A stretch of 64,000 bases of DNA from Anniella stebbinsi (lineage: Eukaryota; Chordata; Lepidosauria; Squamata; Anniellidae), in the NCBI GenBank assembly GCA_029215795.1, contig JARDYH010000001.1:7806001-7870000 (forward strand), in the 5' to 3' direction. The notes beneath the pieces were generated by a model, which was given only the letters and a program-made list of their open reading frames with translations, ran no database searches and had not been told where the DNA came from. Each line of letters opens with the position of its first letter. Within the stretch, counting starts at the first letter, position 1. Of this stretch, positions 1 through 39,778 are shown one piece after another. The position numbers and the translations under genes were made by a program.

Positions 1-1538
1 AAACTCACCAGGTTTAAGATACTCCTCTCCCTCTCACAAAGGACTCCTTCAGCAGGCCCGACCAGCACATAAAACCAACTAAAAACCTGACATCAGACTC
101 AACAACCCAACAACGTGAAAAGACCGAATTCCCTTAACCTTTCACCTTTGGGGGTGACTTACAGTGGACCGGATGCAAATATTCCTCCTGCACCCACCCA
201 CCCACCCCGAAATAATCGCCTCGAGCACCCCGCAGCAGTTGCGGAGAGGAGGACTCCTCCTCTGCCAGGCTGCAGGTTTGGTTGCAGCCTTGGCTGCTTC
301 CTTTTCCCTTGCAGCAGCTCCAAGCAGCAGAAGGGCTGGCACGCAGGGAAGTGTTGGCCTCACCCCAGCTCCAACGTTTCAGCTACGGATGAACACAGGA
401 AGCTGCCTGATCCTTGGCTGGGCTGTTTGTCCATGCAGCCTGGTCTTGCCTGCTCTGACTGCTGGTGCCTCTTCCTCGCCTCCTCAGGCAGAGGGGTCTC
501 TTCCCCATCATTTGCATCCCGCTTCTTTTTTCTAAGTGGGGATGCCAGGGATTAAACCTGTGACCCTCTGCGTGCCAAGCAGACAGAGCCCTATCAGTGC
601 GTTATTGCTCTTCCCATAATATTACCTCATCTTGTGAGCTAATGGCTCCCGTGCCGTTACTAGTCCTCAGTTTCTGGTTTCAGTCGCTGGCATTTTCAGC
701 TACTGCATTTTCAGGGAGCAGGCAGTGGGAAAGACCTCTGCTGCTAAGACCCTGGAAAGTTGCTGCCAGTCAGAGTAGGCGCTAATGGGCTACGGGGACA
801 AATCATCTGACCTGGTATAAGTCAACTTCCGATGCTCCTATGCTGACTCCTCCAAAGTGGCTGGATGGTACATCTGCTGTTTCCTACTGAGCCACAGCCG
901 AAACCGGGAGACCAGCTTCCGATAGCCATTTACGAGATCGTTTCTGTATCTTAGCCAAGCTCAGCCAAGACGTCTACTCCAATTTGCAGTTTCTTAGCAA
1001 TCCCTCCACTTCTTTACCAGATGTTGAGTGGGATCTTGGTTTGCCCAACAGATGCTGCATTGCAGAACAAGCCTGCATCCCCTGGGTTATTTTTGCGGGG
1101 TTTTTTGGTGCCTTTTTGTCATCTCTTGTTTCTGTCAAGAGTTGCGGCTGTATGTTTCCTTGTTTTGAAGTCCAGATAAGCTTTTTGTATCGTAAACCGG
1201 CTAACAAAACCCCATAATACACACTTCCATAGCAGCGGCAGCTTTTTTATTTTTTCTCACTTTTCCTGTGCACATGATGCTAATTGGTATCTGCTTCCTG
1301 TCTCCCTTTTGCAACATCCTTCTATTTTTGGCTGGTGGATGAGACAAACTCGCAGGTGGCAAAGGGAGGGATGCAGTCTGCAAGCGTTTTTCTGCTACTC
1401 ATTCATATGTTATGGGTAGAGAACTTGTGGCTGAACACAAAGTGCATATAGAGAAGATCACCATATAGCTGGCTAAATCCCACATATATTTGCTAAATGC
1501 CACATACCTTCTATGATATAAACCAGTGAGGCAGCCTT

Positions 1539-1660
1539 CCCCCAGCTTGGTGCCCTCCAGAGGTGTTGGACTACAGTTCCCATAAACTATGCTGACTGGG
1601 GGATTATGGGGATTGTAGTCCAACACATCGGAAGGGCAGCAGGTTTGGGGAAGGATGAGA
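1539..1660. repeat. Foldback MITE, 'ggactacaactccca' family
   Basis: The stretch reads out GTGCCCTCCAGAGGTGTTGG...ACTACAG and returns as its imperfect reverse complement (TTGTAGTCCAACACATC). Related copies lie near 6095-6230, 22232-22372, 43355-43490, 46110-46230 and 47580-47720. It looks like a short non-autonomous DNA transposon; I cannot assign the superfamily from these copies. Confidence 0.65.
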
Positions 1661-1959
1661 AAGCAGTGTTTCTGCATGTATGCAAGGGTGCAAGGTGGGG
1701 GAGCATCCAAGATGGACACAAGGGGAGAGAATAGCCTCTGGATGCCGTAACCGAATTTATAGATGAAAAGTCCAACACGTTTCGATCTCTTGCTTTATTA
1801 TTAGGGTGCAAGGTGGGTGAGGAAGGCGGACGTTCCAGCCATTTGAAGAAGGCCTCATAACAAAGCAAGAGGCTGAAATTTGTCGGGATTTTCATCAATA
1901 ACTTTGTTTATAGCATCTTGAGACTATTCTCTCCTTTTGTGTTCTTTGTGTGTGTGTGT

Positions 1960-2395
1960 GTATGTATATAATCTTTTGGGAGAGACCATACCCCACTGTT
2001 ACAGCACCTGCCTTGCATGCAGCATCCCAGGTTCAGTCCCTGGTATCTCCTGTTAAAAGGTCCGATAAACCTGTCTGCTTAAAACGTAGGAGAGACACTC
2101 TTAGTTGGAGCAGCCAACACTGGCTTAGATGGACAAGTAAATAGTCTGGCCTGGGCTAAGGCAGCTTCCTGTATTTCTAAGGTGCTAAAGGGCTATAGCT
2201 TAGTGCTAGAGCGCCTGCTTTGCTTGCAAGGCGGCCTCGGGTTCAATCTCTGGCATCTTCATTTAAAAGGATTGGGTGGAAGGTGATGGGACCAGACCTC
2301 TTTCCACCCAAATCGCTAGAACTCCGCTGCCAATACCAGGCAAAATAGATGGACAAATAGTCTGAACTGGTAGAAGGCAGCTTTAGCTCACTTGG
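1960..2395 (+). repeat. Two adjacent tRNA-derived SINE copies
   Basis: Both copies carry a pol III B-box-like block (GGTTCAGTCCCTGG near 2030, GGTTCAATCTCTGGC near 2240) and the same 3' body with 'gatggacaa' and 'aaggcagctt'. A third copy of the family is at 5390-5550 and a fourth at 18440-18640. Reverse copies are at about 19190-19255 and 46755-46930. Confidence 0.65.
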
Positions 2396-3039
2396 CAGCG
2401 TTTTATTCTGTCGACTAACTTCTGCAGTTGCTTCCTGGTTGAAGGTGATGGATACAGAAATGTCAGGTGGCTGCTGCTTCAGGTATTCTGTGGGCTTGTA
2501 GGATACTCACTTTTGTTGATTTATTTTAAAGATTTCCAGGCCACTATTCAGCCAAGATATCAAAGGTGACATATAAAAAGAATGATACAGTTATTAATAA
2601 TATATTTAAGTTACAGTAAAAACAGCAGATAGAAACAGCACAGAAACCACCTGCTAGTTGTCTGGGGATTAGAGAAGCCCTTCCTGTGAAAGCACATTTG
2701 GGCCAGTGTGAGAGGAAATAGCTTTTACTCTGTCTCTTGCATAACAGAATAGCTACTCTAGCCTACCTTATACTCTTTAATTTGGTGTGATTTTAAATTC
2801 GTTAAGTGTGTGTTATGCCATACCTGTCTGCAACCTACCGAGCTTTATGTCTGAGTGTGTGGATTTTACGTTCAGCCTCCTACAACTTGGCATTAGTATT
2901 AAGACCGCTGCTGCACCACAAAACTTGTTGAGTTCCTAATTCCCACTCAGGCATGGATTGTTTTGTCTTGCCCACCCTGCAGGGTTGCCATGAGTATAAG
3001 AATTGCAAGTCGCTTGTTTGCAGCAAAGTACTGTGGAAA

Positions 3040-3320
3040 TCATAGAATAGTAGAGTTGGAAGAGGGACTATATGGCCATCAAGCCAATCCCCTGCTCAAT
3101 GCAGGAATCCACCTTAAAGCATCCATGACAGGTGGTTGTCCAGCTACCTCTTGAAGGCCTCTAGTGTGGGAGAGCCCACCACCTCCCTAGATCATGGGTT
3201 CCATTGTCGTACTGCTCTAACGGTCAGGAGGTTTTTCCTGATGTCCAGGCGGAATCTGTATTCCTGTAACTTGAGCCCATGATTCCATGTCCTGCACTCT
3301 GGGAGGATTGAGGCAGATGA
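3040..3320 (-). repeat. CR1 LINE 3' end, antisense
   Basis: The stretch begins with the 'catagaatagtagagttgg' hallmark. In antisense this is the CR1 3' terminus with its ATTCTATGA-type tail. It continues through 'ctgctcaatgcaggaatcc' and 'tcaggaggtttttcctgatg', which I recognise from amniote CR1 copies. It is 5'-truncated, as is usual for CR1. Confidence 0.8.
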
Positions 3321-3433
3321 AGCACTTGGGGTTATTTCTGAAACCACTGTGATCAGTGTATACTGTTGTCCATCTCCCTCCCATTACGCTACTCCTACGA
3401 GATTCTGATTTCCTCGTTTCAAATGTATTTCAG

Positions 3434-9775
<6,342 letters not shown>

Positions 9776-10132
9776 GGTTCTCTCATAGGGGAATATTAGT
9801 CTGCAGCCAGGACGTGATGTACAGATTTTCCATTGATCTTGACTGAAATGTGAAATGGGACAGTCTGCGCTGCTAAAGTGAGAGAGACACTTGTTCTTGC
9901 TTCGTTTTTTTTAAAAAAACAGTATTGTGTGCTTGTGTATGCATGAGTATGTAAATTTATTTTGTTTTGATTAAATGAATGGGATTTTTTTTATGCAAGG
10001 AACTCTGCTAAAGGTTCCATTTTTGCCAGTAAATGCAGCTGCTGCATATTTGTGAGGTAGAGTGCATTAAGTCATCCCTGACATAGCTGAAAAAACATTG
10101 CAAACTTGATGGAGTTTAAACATACCTGGCCA

Positions 10133-10138
10133 AATAAA
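10133..10138 (+). terminator. TAF1 polyadenylation signal AATAAA
   Basis: A canonical AATAAA lies 358 bp after the TAF1 stop codon, giving a short 3' UTR of about 380 bp ending near 10150. Confidence 0.75.
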
Positions 10139-10322
10139 GTCCTTTTGCTTCCAAGTGAGAATGTTTCTAGGCTGTGTTTACAGCTTAGGAGCAGGTATGT
10201 TGAAACACTTGCCCAAGCTGTGAATTAAACCTGTTTGTGTAAACCCTGGTGGTGTTTTGTTTGAATAGAGGCAGCCAGAGCTCAGCAACTGCAGACCCCA
10301 CATCCAAATCCAACCCCTTGAA

Positions 10323-10788
10323 AAACATAAGATTATAAGAAGAGGGTCCATCTAGTCCGGCATTATGTTTACACATGGCCAACCAGCTGTTGACCAGGAG
10401 CCCACAGGCAGGACCCGAATGCAACAGCACTCTTCTACCCATATTCCCCAGCAACTAGTGTACATAGGCTTACTGCCTCCGATACTGGAAGTAGCATATA
10501 GCCATCAGAACTAGTAGCCATTAACGGCCTTTTCCTCCAGGAATTTATCTAACCCTTTTTTTGAAGCCATCCAAATTGGTGGCCATCACTACAACTTGTG
10601 GTAGTGAGGTCCATAGTTTTAACTGTGTGCCGTGTGAAGAAGTCCTTCCTTTTATACGTCCAGAATCTCTCACAAAATCAACTTCATGGGACCCCTAGTA
10701 TGTCGAGAGGGAGAAAAATGTCTCCCTATCCACATTCTCCACAGCATGCATAATTTTGTTCACGTCTATCATGTCTCCCCTTAGCCCC
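10323..10788 (-). repeat. CR1-like element, antisense, left part (split by L1)
   Basis: The reverse complement matches the family copy at 47725-48190: shared blocks include 'caactagtgtaca', 'tggaggaaa..aattt', the 'ggtggccatcac' segment and the 'aagaagtccttccttttat' segment. The copy stops abruptly at the L1 poly-T near 10789 and resumes at about 16437, so both parts were one element before the L1 inserted. Confidence 0.75.
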
Positions 10789-10900
10789 TTTTTTTTTATT
10801 TTATAATATTTTATTTTTCAACATAATACAATATAAAACACAATACATAACCCACATACCCCCCGTGCACCCCTCCCCCCTGGAGACCTTCAGTTATTCA

Positions 10901-13900
10901 TTATTCCTCTTTCCAAAATTGTAAAGACTCTTCCGAAGGTATTTGCCCCTTCCCCGTTCTTAATACATATTCCAAAAAGGGGCTCCATATTTCTCCAAAA
11001 TCATTCTTACTGGACATCCCCCTCTTTATTTTCATTTTATACGTCAGCTTATCATTAAGTGCCATATCCCATATTTCTTTATACCATTCTTCTATAGTAT
11101 ATATCCCTTGCCCTTTCCAATTTTTAGCAATCATTATTCTGACAGGAGCCAGGAGGTTGTTTATCAGTTCTCTCTTACTTATATTCTCATTTTCTTTATC
11201 CCATATTGCTAGTAGAGCCAGCTTTGGGCTTAATTCCAGTTTACTTCCAATTATTTCACTTATTTTTTTGAACACCCTTTCCCAAAATTTTTGTACATAT
11301 TCACAGCTCCACCACATATGAAAGTAAGTTCCAACTTCCTGACATTCCCTCCAACAATTCTTAGACACTTTTTTATCTATCTGATGAAATTTTACCGGTG
11401 TTAAATACCATCTCCATACTGTCTTGTAATAATTCTCCTTAATTCTAATTGACAACAGCTTTAACATTCTTGCATCCCATATCCTCCCCCAGTTATGTTC
11501 ATTAATTTGTTCCTTTACATCGTCTTCCCAAATCTTTTTAATAATTTTAAGAGAGTCCTGATAATCATCTTCCTCTATCAATATTTTGTATATCTCGCTG
11601 GTCAAACCTTTTTAAATTTTAGTTTCTTCCTTCCTTCCACTTAATTCAATTAAATCTTCAAATCTTGTATTATTTCTACATTTCTTATTTTTCATTTTCC
11701 ATTCCTGTGTCCATTTTTCCAATTGTAAACAGTTGAACCAAGCTATCTTTTGTCCTTTTAATAACTCTCTAATTTGCTCCTTATCTATCATTCTTTCCAT
11801 CCAGTTCCTTAACTTAATAATTCCCTGATCCTTCAGACTCCCTTCCAACTCTACTTTTAAAGTCCTTGGGAAGTTTCCCACTACTACCACTGGGGCGAGT
11901 GGAGAGTCTCCTGGTATTAACTTTCCTTTAACTTTCTCCCAGATCTCTAAAATATTTTTCAGCAACGGGTTGTCCAGTCCCCTCAAATCTTTCTTTTGAA
12001 TTTTAATAAAAAAATATTTTGCAATTTAAAATCTAGTTCCCCTGTTTGCGTTTCTAACCATTCTAAATCTTCCTCCCCTAATATACTATTTATGACATAT
12101 CTTAACTGATTAGCAATATAATAATTCTTTATATTTGGAAGTCCCAAACCTCCTTTCTTTTGTGTCTTATACCATAACGCTTTATTAATCCTAGCTCTCT
12201 TATCTCCATTGCAATAAGCGTTAATCATATTTTGCCAGCTCTTTAACTCTACTTCCGATATTTTAATCGGCAGCATTCTAAACAAAAAATTAATCTTAGG
12301 TAATATCTTCATTTTAATAACCGCTATTCTACTAAACCAAGAATGTTTTAATTTTCTATATACCTCTAACTTTTCCCCTACCTGTTTTTTCAAACTTGCA
12401 AAATTAATTTCCTCTAACCTATCTAAATCTTTTGCAATATTAACTCCTAAATAACGTACTATATTTTTAAGCCTAAGACCTAACTTAACTTCACATTCCT
12501 CCAACTCCTCCTTGTTATAATTAAATAACATCATTTCTGACTTCCCCCAATTAACTTGTAAACCAGTAATCTCCTCAAATTCTCTCAAATGCTTCTTAAC
12601 CACCTCCCCACTCTCCAGGGGATCTTCTAATGTCAATAATGTATCATCCGCAAACATATTCATTTTAATCTTCTCCTTCCCTCCTATCCCCTTCAATCTT
12701 ACATCCTCCCTTATAACATTTGCCAAAATTTCTATTGCAAATAAGATCGGTGAAAGTGGACATCCTTGTCTAGTTCCTCGAGCTAGTGTAATCTGTTGTG
12801 TTAACCCATCATTAACCATTATTTCTGCTTTATTATTTTTATACAGCTGATCAATTACTCCCATAAATTTATCTCTAAGCCCAAATGTTTTTAAAATTGT
12901 TTTAAGTGCTGGCCATTCCACGCAATCAAAGGCTTTGAATATATCCAATGCTAACAAACCTGCTTTTAAATTCCTTTTTTTAATAATATTAATTATATTT
13001 AAAACTCTTCCAATTAGATTAGGCATTTGCCTTCCTGAAATAAATCCACATTGATCTTTTCTAATATATTTATATATAAACGTGCCCATTCTTTTTGCCA
13101 TTATTGCCATAAAAAAATTTGAGTCTTGATTTATTAAAGATATTGGTCTATAAGATGCTGGAGCCGTCAAATCCTTTCCTGGTTTCGGGATTAATATAAT
13201 CAAAGAATGATCCCACGATGGTGGGGTCTTTCCTCCTTCTATTATACTGTTAAATAATTTTTTTAATCTTGGTATTAAAATTCCTCTAAATGTCTTATAA
13301 TATTCCGGCCCCAAACCATCCATTCCCGGAGATTTTCCTCCTTTTAATTTATCAATAATTCCTTCTATTTCTTTCTCAGTGACCAATCCTTCCATATAAT
13401 CCCTATTTTGCCTCTGTAATCTTATTTTCCAATTCCTCTCTACATATTCCAGTACCTTAAGCTGTGGACTCATATCTGATGTATATAATTCTCTATAAAA
13501 TTCCTGAAATATATTTAATTTATCCTTCATTGAATTACTACTTTTCCCTGTCTTATCTCTAATTGTCCCTATCATATTCTTAGCCTTTTCTGACTGAGTG
13601 TACCTGGCCAGCATCTTCGAATTTTTATTACTATATTCAAAAAAATCCCTCCTTCAATATAGCAAATCCCTTTGGACTTGTTCTAACTCTTCTTTCTCTA
13701 ATTCCTTTTTCTTAGCTTGAATTTGGGCAAATAGGCGTTTATCTTTTGTCTCTCTTAGCTTCTCCTCTAAATCCCTTACCTCCTTTTCAATCTTTTTATT
13801 TTGTGCTTCCTGTTGTTTTCTTAGGGTACACATTTCCCTAATACAAATCCCTCTTACCACTGCCTTCATAGTATCCCATATTAACCCTTGCGAGTTTGAC

Positions 13901-14731
13901 TCCGTTTCATTGATCTCCCATATTTCCTGCATTTCTTTTTTTTATTTTTCCCACTATATTTTTATTATTTAATAACCTTATATCCATTCTCCATCTCTTA
14001 CCTTGTCTATAATCCTTCGTTTTAATATCCGTCGTCATTAATGCGTGATTGGTGACCTTAATTACCCCAATATCACAATCTATAAGTTTAGACATCATAT
14101 TCTTTGACACAAAAATAAAATCAATCCTAGAATAACTCTTAAACCTAGGTGAGTAGAAGGTATATTTCCTTTCTTCCCCGTTTAACACTCTCCAAACATC
14201 CATTAGTTCTTTTCCCTCCATTAGTTTGCTTAACCCCGTCTTCCCACCACTCTTAAGATCTCTTAATATATTATCCCTATCTTTCCCTTTATCTAGTACC
14301 ATATTAAAATCACCTGCCATCACAATGTTCTTTTTACCCACTTCTCCCACCGCATTAAAGACTTCATCAAAGAATTCCATTTGTTTCCCATTTGGAGCAT
14401 ATACATTAATCAATATATATTCCTCCTCCCCCACCATGCAAAAAATTATCAGAAATCTTCCCACTTCATCCTTCTTCACCCTTTGTATAGTAATACCACA
14501 TTTTTTTTAGATTATCGCTACACCCCTCGCTTTAGAAGTACCAAAAGACTTTTCATAAACGCCCACATCCCTCATCCGAAGCTCATTTACACCCTCCTTT
14601 TTTTGATGAGTTTCCTGCAAAAAAATTACATCTGCTTTTTCTTTTTTTAATAACATTTCTATTCTCTTCCTTTTTATAACAGTTCCTAGACCTTTAACAT
14701 TTAAAGTTGCAACCCTTAATTTATTTTCCAT
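10901..14731 (-). pseudogene. L1 ORF2 (endonuclease / reverse transcriptase), several frame breaks
   Basis: The reading starts at 14731 with an AP-endonuclease-like N-terminus (ATLNVKGLG, then FLQETHQ). It continues through 14479-13907 with 'GDFNMVL' and 'SRIDFIFVS'. The reverse transcriptase lies in 13614-11983, with 'ASYRPISLINQD', 'ALDIFKAFDCVEW', 'GTRQGCPLSPILFAIE' and the catalytic FADD box at 12654-12643. The remaining pieces (11986-11612 and 11605-10901) are the C-terminal region; the last includes 'ISKNCWRECQEVGTYFHMWW', resembling the Cys-rich L1 tail. Breaks fall near 14480-14510, 13930, 13615-13654, 11985-12010 and 11605, at or beside A/T homopolymers. ORF2p nicks target DNA and reverse-transcribes the L1 RNA; this copy cannot make a whole protein as written. 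Confidence 0.9.
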
Positions 14732-15001
14732 CTCTTCCTTTCACACAAATCTCTAGATTGGTCTCCCTCTGTGACACACATACCCCCCTCCCTTACCCTC
14801 CCCCCCCCCACACTTACCCCCCATCTTCACCCCCCTCCTCACCAGACCTTTCTGGGCAATGGCCCCAAATATTTTTATAACTCTTCGGGGGGGGGGGGGG
14901 AGAAGCAACCCAACAATCTCGGAGCACAATCTGACCCTCCCCTCCCTTCTAATCTCTTCTTATCCCTATTACATTAATATTTCTTTATTGACTACTTCCT
15001 C

Positions 15002-16013
15002 CTACAGCGCCTTCATCCTGCTTTGTTTCTCCAACATCTGTGGGTCAACTAAACCCAGCTTCTCCAAAAGATCCATCCCTTGCTCACATGATGTTATTCT
15101 ACGTTGTTTCCCTTTCCACATAAATCTCAAAAAGACTGGATACCCCCAACTATATGTTATCGACCTCTTCCGCAAAGCCACTGTACACAGTCTAACACTC
15201 TTCCGCCACTGCACTGTTTGAGGGCATAGATCCTGATAAACCTCGATTGGTGTTGCTTGTAGCATCGGCTGGCCTTGACGTCTAATTGCTTGCATTAACT
15301 TTTCTTTCTTGTAATAGTTGGCAAATTTAACAATTATATCCCTTGGGAGCATCCCCTTCTTCTTGTAGTCCACTCTGTGGATCCTCTCGATATCAGCCAT
15401 CTCCCAAGTTTCCTGGGGTTCCACTTCCTTAATCCATGCCAAAATTGTGTCTCTTAAAACCTTAGGGTTCTCCCCCTCTTGCTCTTCAAAAGATCTAATC
15501 TGAATGTTCACTCTCCTGTCTCTATCTTCCAGGGCAATTAAACGCAAATCCATCTCCTTCAAATGCTCCCCCTGCTGCTTGCTATCTTCCTTCAGCTTTC
15601 CAGTCTCCTTCTCCAAATTCTCCATATTTTCCACCAGTTTGAAGGCCTGTCATAAATTCAATCTGTGAGTTCTTAATTCTTTGCATTAATCTTTCCTCCT
15701 GCATCTGCAAGGCCATCTCTAACACCTTCTGAAATTTGTCCATTAAATCATCTGATGTCCCTGCTTGATTCTCTTTGGCCGCTTTAGGAACTGCATCTGG
15801 CTTGCTTCCAGATTTAGAACTTCCGGAATGACTTGGAGAGATTTTTCCGGCTTTGTCTGAAGGCTGCACTTTGTCCGCCATGCCAGTGATTCTACTGAGT
15901 CGAAGCCAGTTCCTATCTGACGGATGATCTTTTGACAGCCTACTCCAGGCGGGTGCACTGGACTTTTCACCTTTTTGCTTTCTTTTCATAAAGCTAAAGT
16001 CATAAATCCGCAC
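15002..16013 (-). pseudogene. L1 ORF1 (RNA-binding chaperone), one frameshift
   Basis: L1 ORF1p is the RNA-binding partner that coats the L1 transcript in the ribonucleoprotein. The N-terminal part (16013-15582) is basic and Ser-rich and leads into the start of a helical stretch. The second part (15634-15002) is in another frame. It holds the rest of the coiled-coil-like region (EKETGKLKEDSK), the RRM-type start 'RRVNIQIRSFEE' and the C-terminal motif 'RIHRV...LPRDIIVKFANYYKKEKL', which mark the transposase_22 family. The two frames overlap at 15582-15634, so a single indel near there breaks the gene. Confidence 0.85.
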
Positions 16014-16436
16014 CCCTCAACTAAATCTTAGCTGCCACCCTCAGATATCCTCTCCGTTCTTATCAAACAAATACGTTTCAGCTTCTAACACTTTCGGCTG
16101 GAGGTTAAATGTCTCTTTTCCCACATATAATCGCTTCAGTCTCTCCCTCCAGTCTTATCAGTCAGCCTTCTTCCAATTAAAATCCATTAATTACCGTCAC
16201 TGGTTGCCTGCCAGGGTTCCCGATCTGTTTTTAGTTTCGTTTTTCTCTCTGCTGGTACAGCAGCTATCCAGCAGCTTCCTTCTCCACAGATACAGCAAAG
16301 CTTCCGGACCCGATATCAAATCTTTAATCAACAATCCATCCTCTCCAAAATAGGGATTTTATAATTATTTCGGTCGCTTCTTAACGAGAGCGAGAGAGTT
16401 CCGACTCTACTCCATGTCCGTTAGGCCACTCCCCCA

Positions 16437-16560
16437 AGCCCCTTATTTTTGAAGCTAAATAATCCCAGCTGTTGTAACCTGCCCTCATAGGGGAGTGGCT
16501 CTAGCACCTTCATCAATTTGAGTTGCTCTTTTCTGCACTTTTTACATATGTTACCTACCT
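16437..16560 (-). repeat. CR1-like element, right part after the L1
   Basis: The text resumes 'agccccttatttttgaagc...ctcataggggagtggctctagcacct', the expected continuation of the copy interrupted at 10788. Together the two pieces show an L1 inserted into an older CR1-like copy. Confidence 0.7.
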
Positions 16561-17147
16561 TCCAGCACCAGCCCCCCAGTCTCCCTGTTGTGATAATTAG
16601 GGATGTTCAGAGAAGGAGAGTGTGCGCGACTAAGCAGTCTGTTTTCAGAGTGGTGAAGTCTACATCTTCAATCAAGCAGCCTTCCACTAAAACTTAGTTC
16701 TAGGTCTACCGTTTCAGTTTGCCATGCGCACAAGCATTGCTTACCGCATCTTTATTAGAAGTACAAAATGGACAGCATAATCCAGTGTATGTTTAATTAG
16801 TAAGATCCATTGAGATCAAGGGGGCTCACTTCCAGGTACTTGAGCACAGGATTGCATTTTTAAGCCCTGTTTTGTATTGCATACATACACAGGGAGATTG
16901 CGGTATATGAGGAATGGGGTGGCAGGCAGGCTCCTTATTAGTAGGAATGCTTGTGGACTAGTAACTTTAGATTTATTTGCAAAGCTGTTTTGTGAAGGAA
17001 AACGACGTAGCTGCCCTGAAAAGTTTCCTTCTGGGGCCAAAGGCCCTCAACTTTTGTTGTTGAAACATTTTCCTGTCAGCACCTTGGCAGCCATCTTCAA
17101 CAGGGGCAGGTGCTTTTATTAGGGGAGGAGCCATTTCCCGCAATCCT
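16561..17147. other. Intergenic stretch before the OGT promoter, nothing supported
   Basis: This is unique-looking AT-balanced sequence without a convincing gene or repeat. It leads into an 11-base C run at 17148-17158 at the edge of the OGT CpG island. Confidence 0.5.
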
Positions 17148-17698
17148 CCCCCCCCCCCACTGTGGCAATTTCTGCTCCCTGGGGGCGGCTAGAGGGGCGG
17201 GGCTCCCCAACCCCTGCCGCAGTCGAATTCCCGCCCTTTTCCTTCCCGTCGGCCATCGCGCAGCCCCGGATGTTGCCGAGGCGGGCAGAGGAAAAAAAAG
17301 AGACCAGCGGGGTTCTCAACGGCGCATGCGTGCTGCGCCAATGTGTCGCAGTGGCGGCGGCAGGGCGGACGGCTATGGCGAATTACCGTTGTGACTTGCC
17401 CCTCCCGTAGCCAGCTTGTGGTCGGAGCCCGTGGGCCAGGGGCAGAGACCAGAGTGGAGGTGTGCACGTCTCGAGCCCTTCTCCGGCCGCCTCTCGCCGG
17501 AAGTAGGAGCGCGATTCCCCCCTCCTGAGGCGCAGGGACTACTTCGCGGGAGGAGGGAAGAAGATCCGGCGGCGGCGCTCCACCTAGCCGTCCGTCTCCT
17601 TCCGCCCCCTCAGCCGCCATTTCGGGAGCCGCCGCCTGACGCGAGCACAGCGAGTCAGCCACAGCCCGGCGTTGGCTGCGGGAGGAGCAGCCGGAGCC
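17148..17698 (+). promoter_or_regulatory. OGT CpG-island promoter and 5' UTR
   Basis: The region is strongly CpG-rich and the island continues into intron 1 to about 18430. An NRF1-like palindrome GGCGCATGCGTG lies at 17321-17332 and a CCAAT box at 17338-17342. A YY1-like GCCGCCATTT lies near 17610-17620. No TATA box is seen, which fits a housekeeping promoter. The exact start of transcription cannot be fixed from sequence alone. Confidence 0.7.
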
Positions 17699-38980
<21,282 letters not shown>

Positions 38981-39772
38981 ACCCCCCCCCCCCCCCTGAA
39001 GCCATGAGAGAAACCTTTCAGGAAGTATCCCCGATTCCTGAGCAGAGGCCATGGGGGAGCCAAGGACTCCATCTCTGCTTAGTCTGCCTGGTACTTAGTA
39101 GCAGATGTGATCTATGGTAGCAATCGAAGAGCACAGCTGGACTTGTCTCCTGCATGATGGGGAGATGAGGGACTTTGTATTCCATGAAGAACTTGCAGTT
39201 GAGCTGTGTGACCCCCTGCTGTGTCTCTGCGGGACCTGGTTTACAGGGGAAGGTGTGAAATGGCCAGGCGATTGTGATTTCATGGATTGATTCAGTTTTC
39301 CTGTGAGTTAAGAGTTTTCTCCTCCAAGGATTTGGAATTGGAGCTTTTTTAAATATTTGGTTTTCAGGTATCCCTGTTGGTACATAAGTGGGTCTTCTCT
39401 GATGAGATTTCCAGCTAGTGCGTGTTGCTCCTCCCAAAGTCAGTTTTCTGAGCTCTACAAAATGAAAGGGCACCTGTGCTGGTGAAGCTGTTTTTATGGG
39501 TTTTATAAACCACTAGAGCCTACATCAGCCTCATTAACATCTGACTTCTGTCTTGGGTTTTTTTTCCCCCTGTGCTGTGTTGGCTTAAAAAGCTTCACCA
39601 AATAACTTCAAGATGGCACACCTCTGCAGAAAAAGTAAATTCAGTTTAAAATGTAAACTCTCCCTGAAATATATGGAGCAAACACAACCTGGTGCCAAAT
39701 GCATATCCTTCAGGAATTATGTTAATTATGTACGGAGATGCAGGTCTAGCCACTGTAGCAAAGACTTAAATA

Positions 39773-39778
39773 AATAAA
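39773..39778 (+). terminator. OGT proximal polyadenylation signal
   Basis: AATAAA follows the stop by about 0.8 kb within 'taaataaataaagcc'. A second AATAAA at 41315-41320 could end a longer 3' UTR. Confidence 0.6.

Larger units (their letters stand above)
1..3433. other. Presumed TAF1 intron, repeat-rich, no coding exon seen
   Basis: No TAF1 exon is recognisable before 3434, so this is most likely the intron preceding that exon. It holds degraded tRNA-SINE pieces (about 540-600 in reverse and 718-830 forward), a foldback MITE (1539-1660), two adjacent SINEs (1960-2395) and a CR1 3' end (about 3040-3320). The remaining sequence shows nothing I can support. Confidence 0.6.
10789..16436 (-). 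mobile_element. Near full-length L1 LINE, minus strand, frame-broken
   Basis: Read on the minus strand, the order is a 5' UTR of about 420 bp (16436-16014), ORF1, an ORF2 with endonuclease then reverse transcriptase, a short 3' region and a poly-A (poly-T on + at 10789-10797). The flanks share 'agcccctt' (from 10783 and from 16437), a likely short target duplication, and both flanks belong to one CR1-like copy. Length is about 5.6 kb, close to full size for squamate L1. ORF1 and ORF2 both carry frame breaks, so this copy is probably dead, though the reading frames are still long and the element looks fairly young. It contains a 14-base G run at 14887-14900 between the ORFs. Confidence 0.9.
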
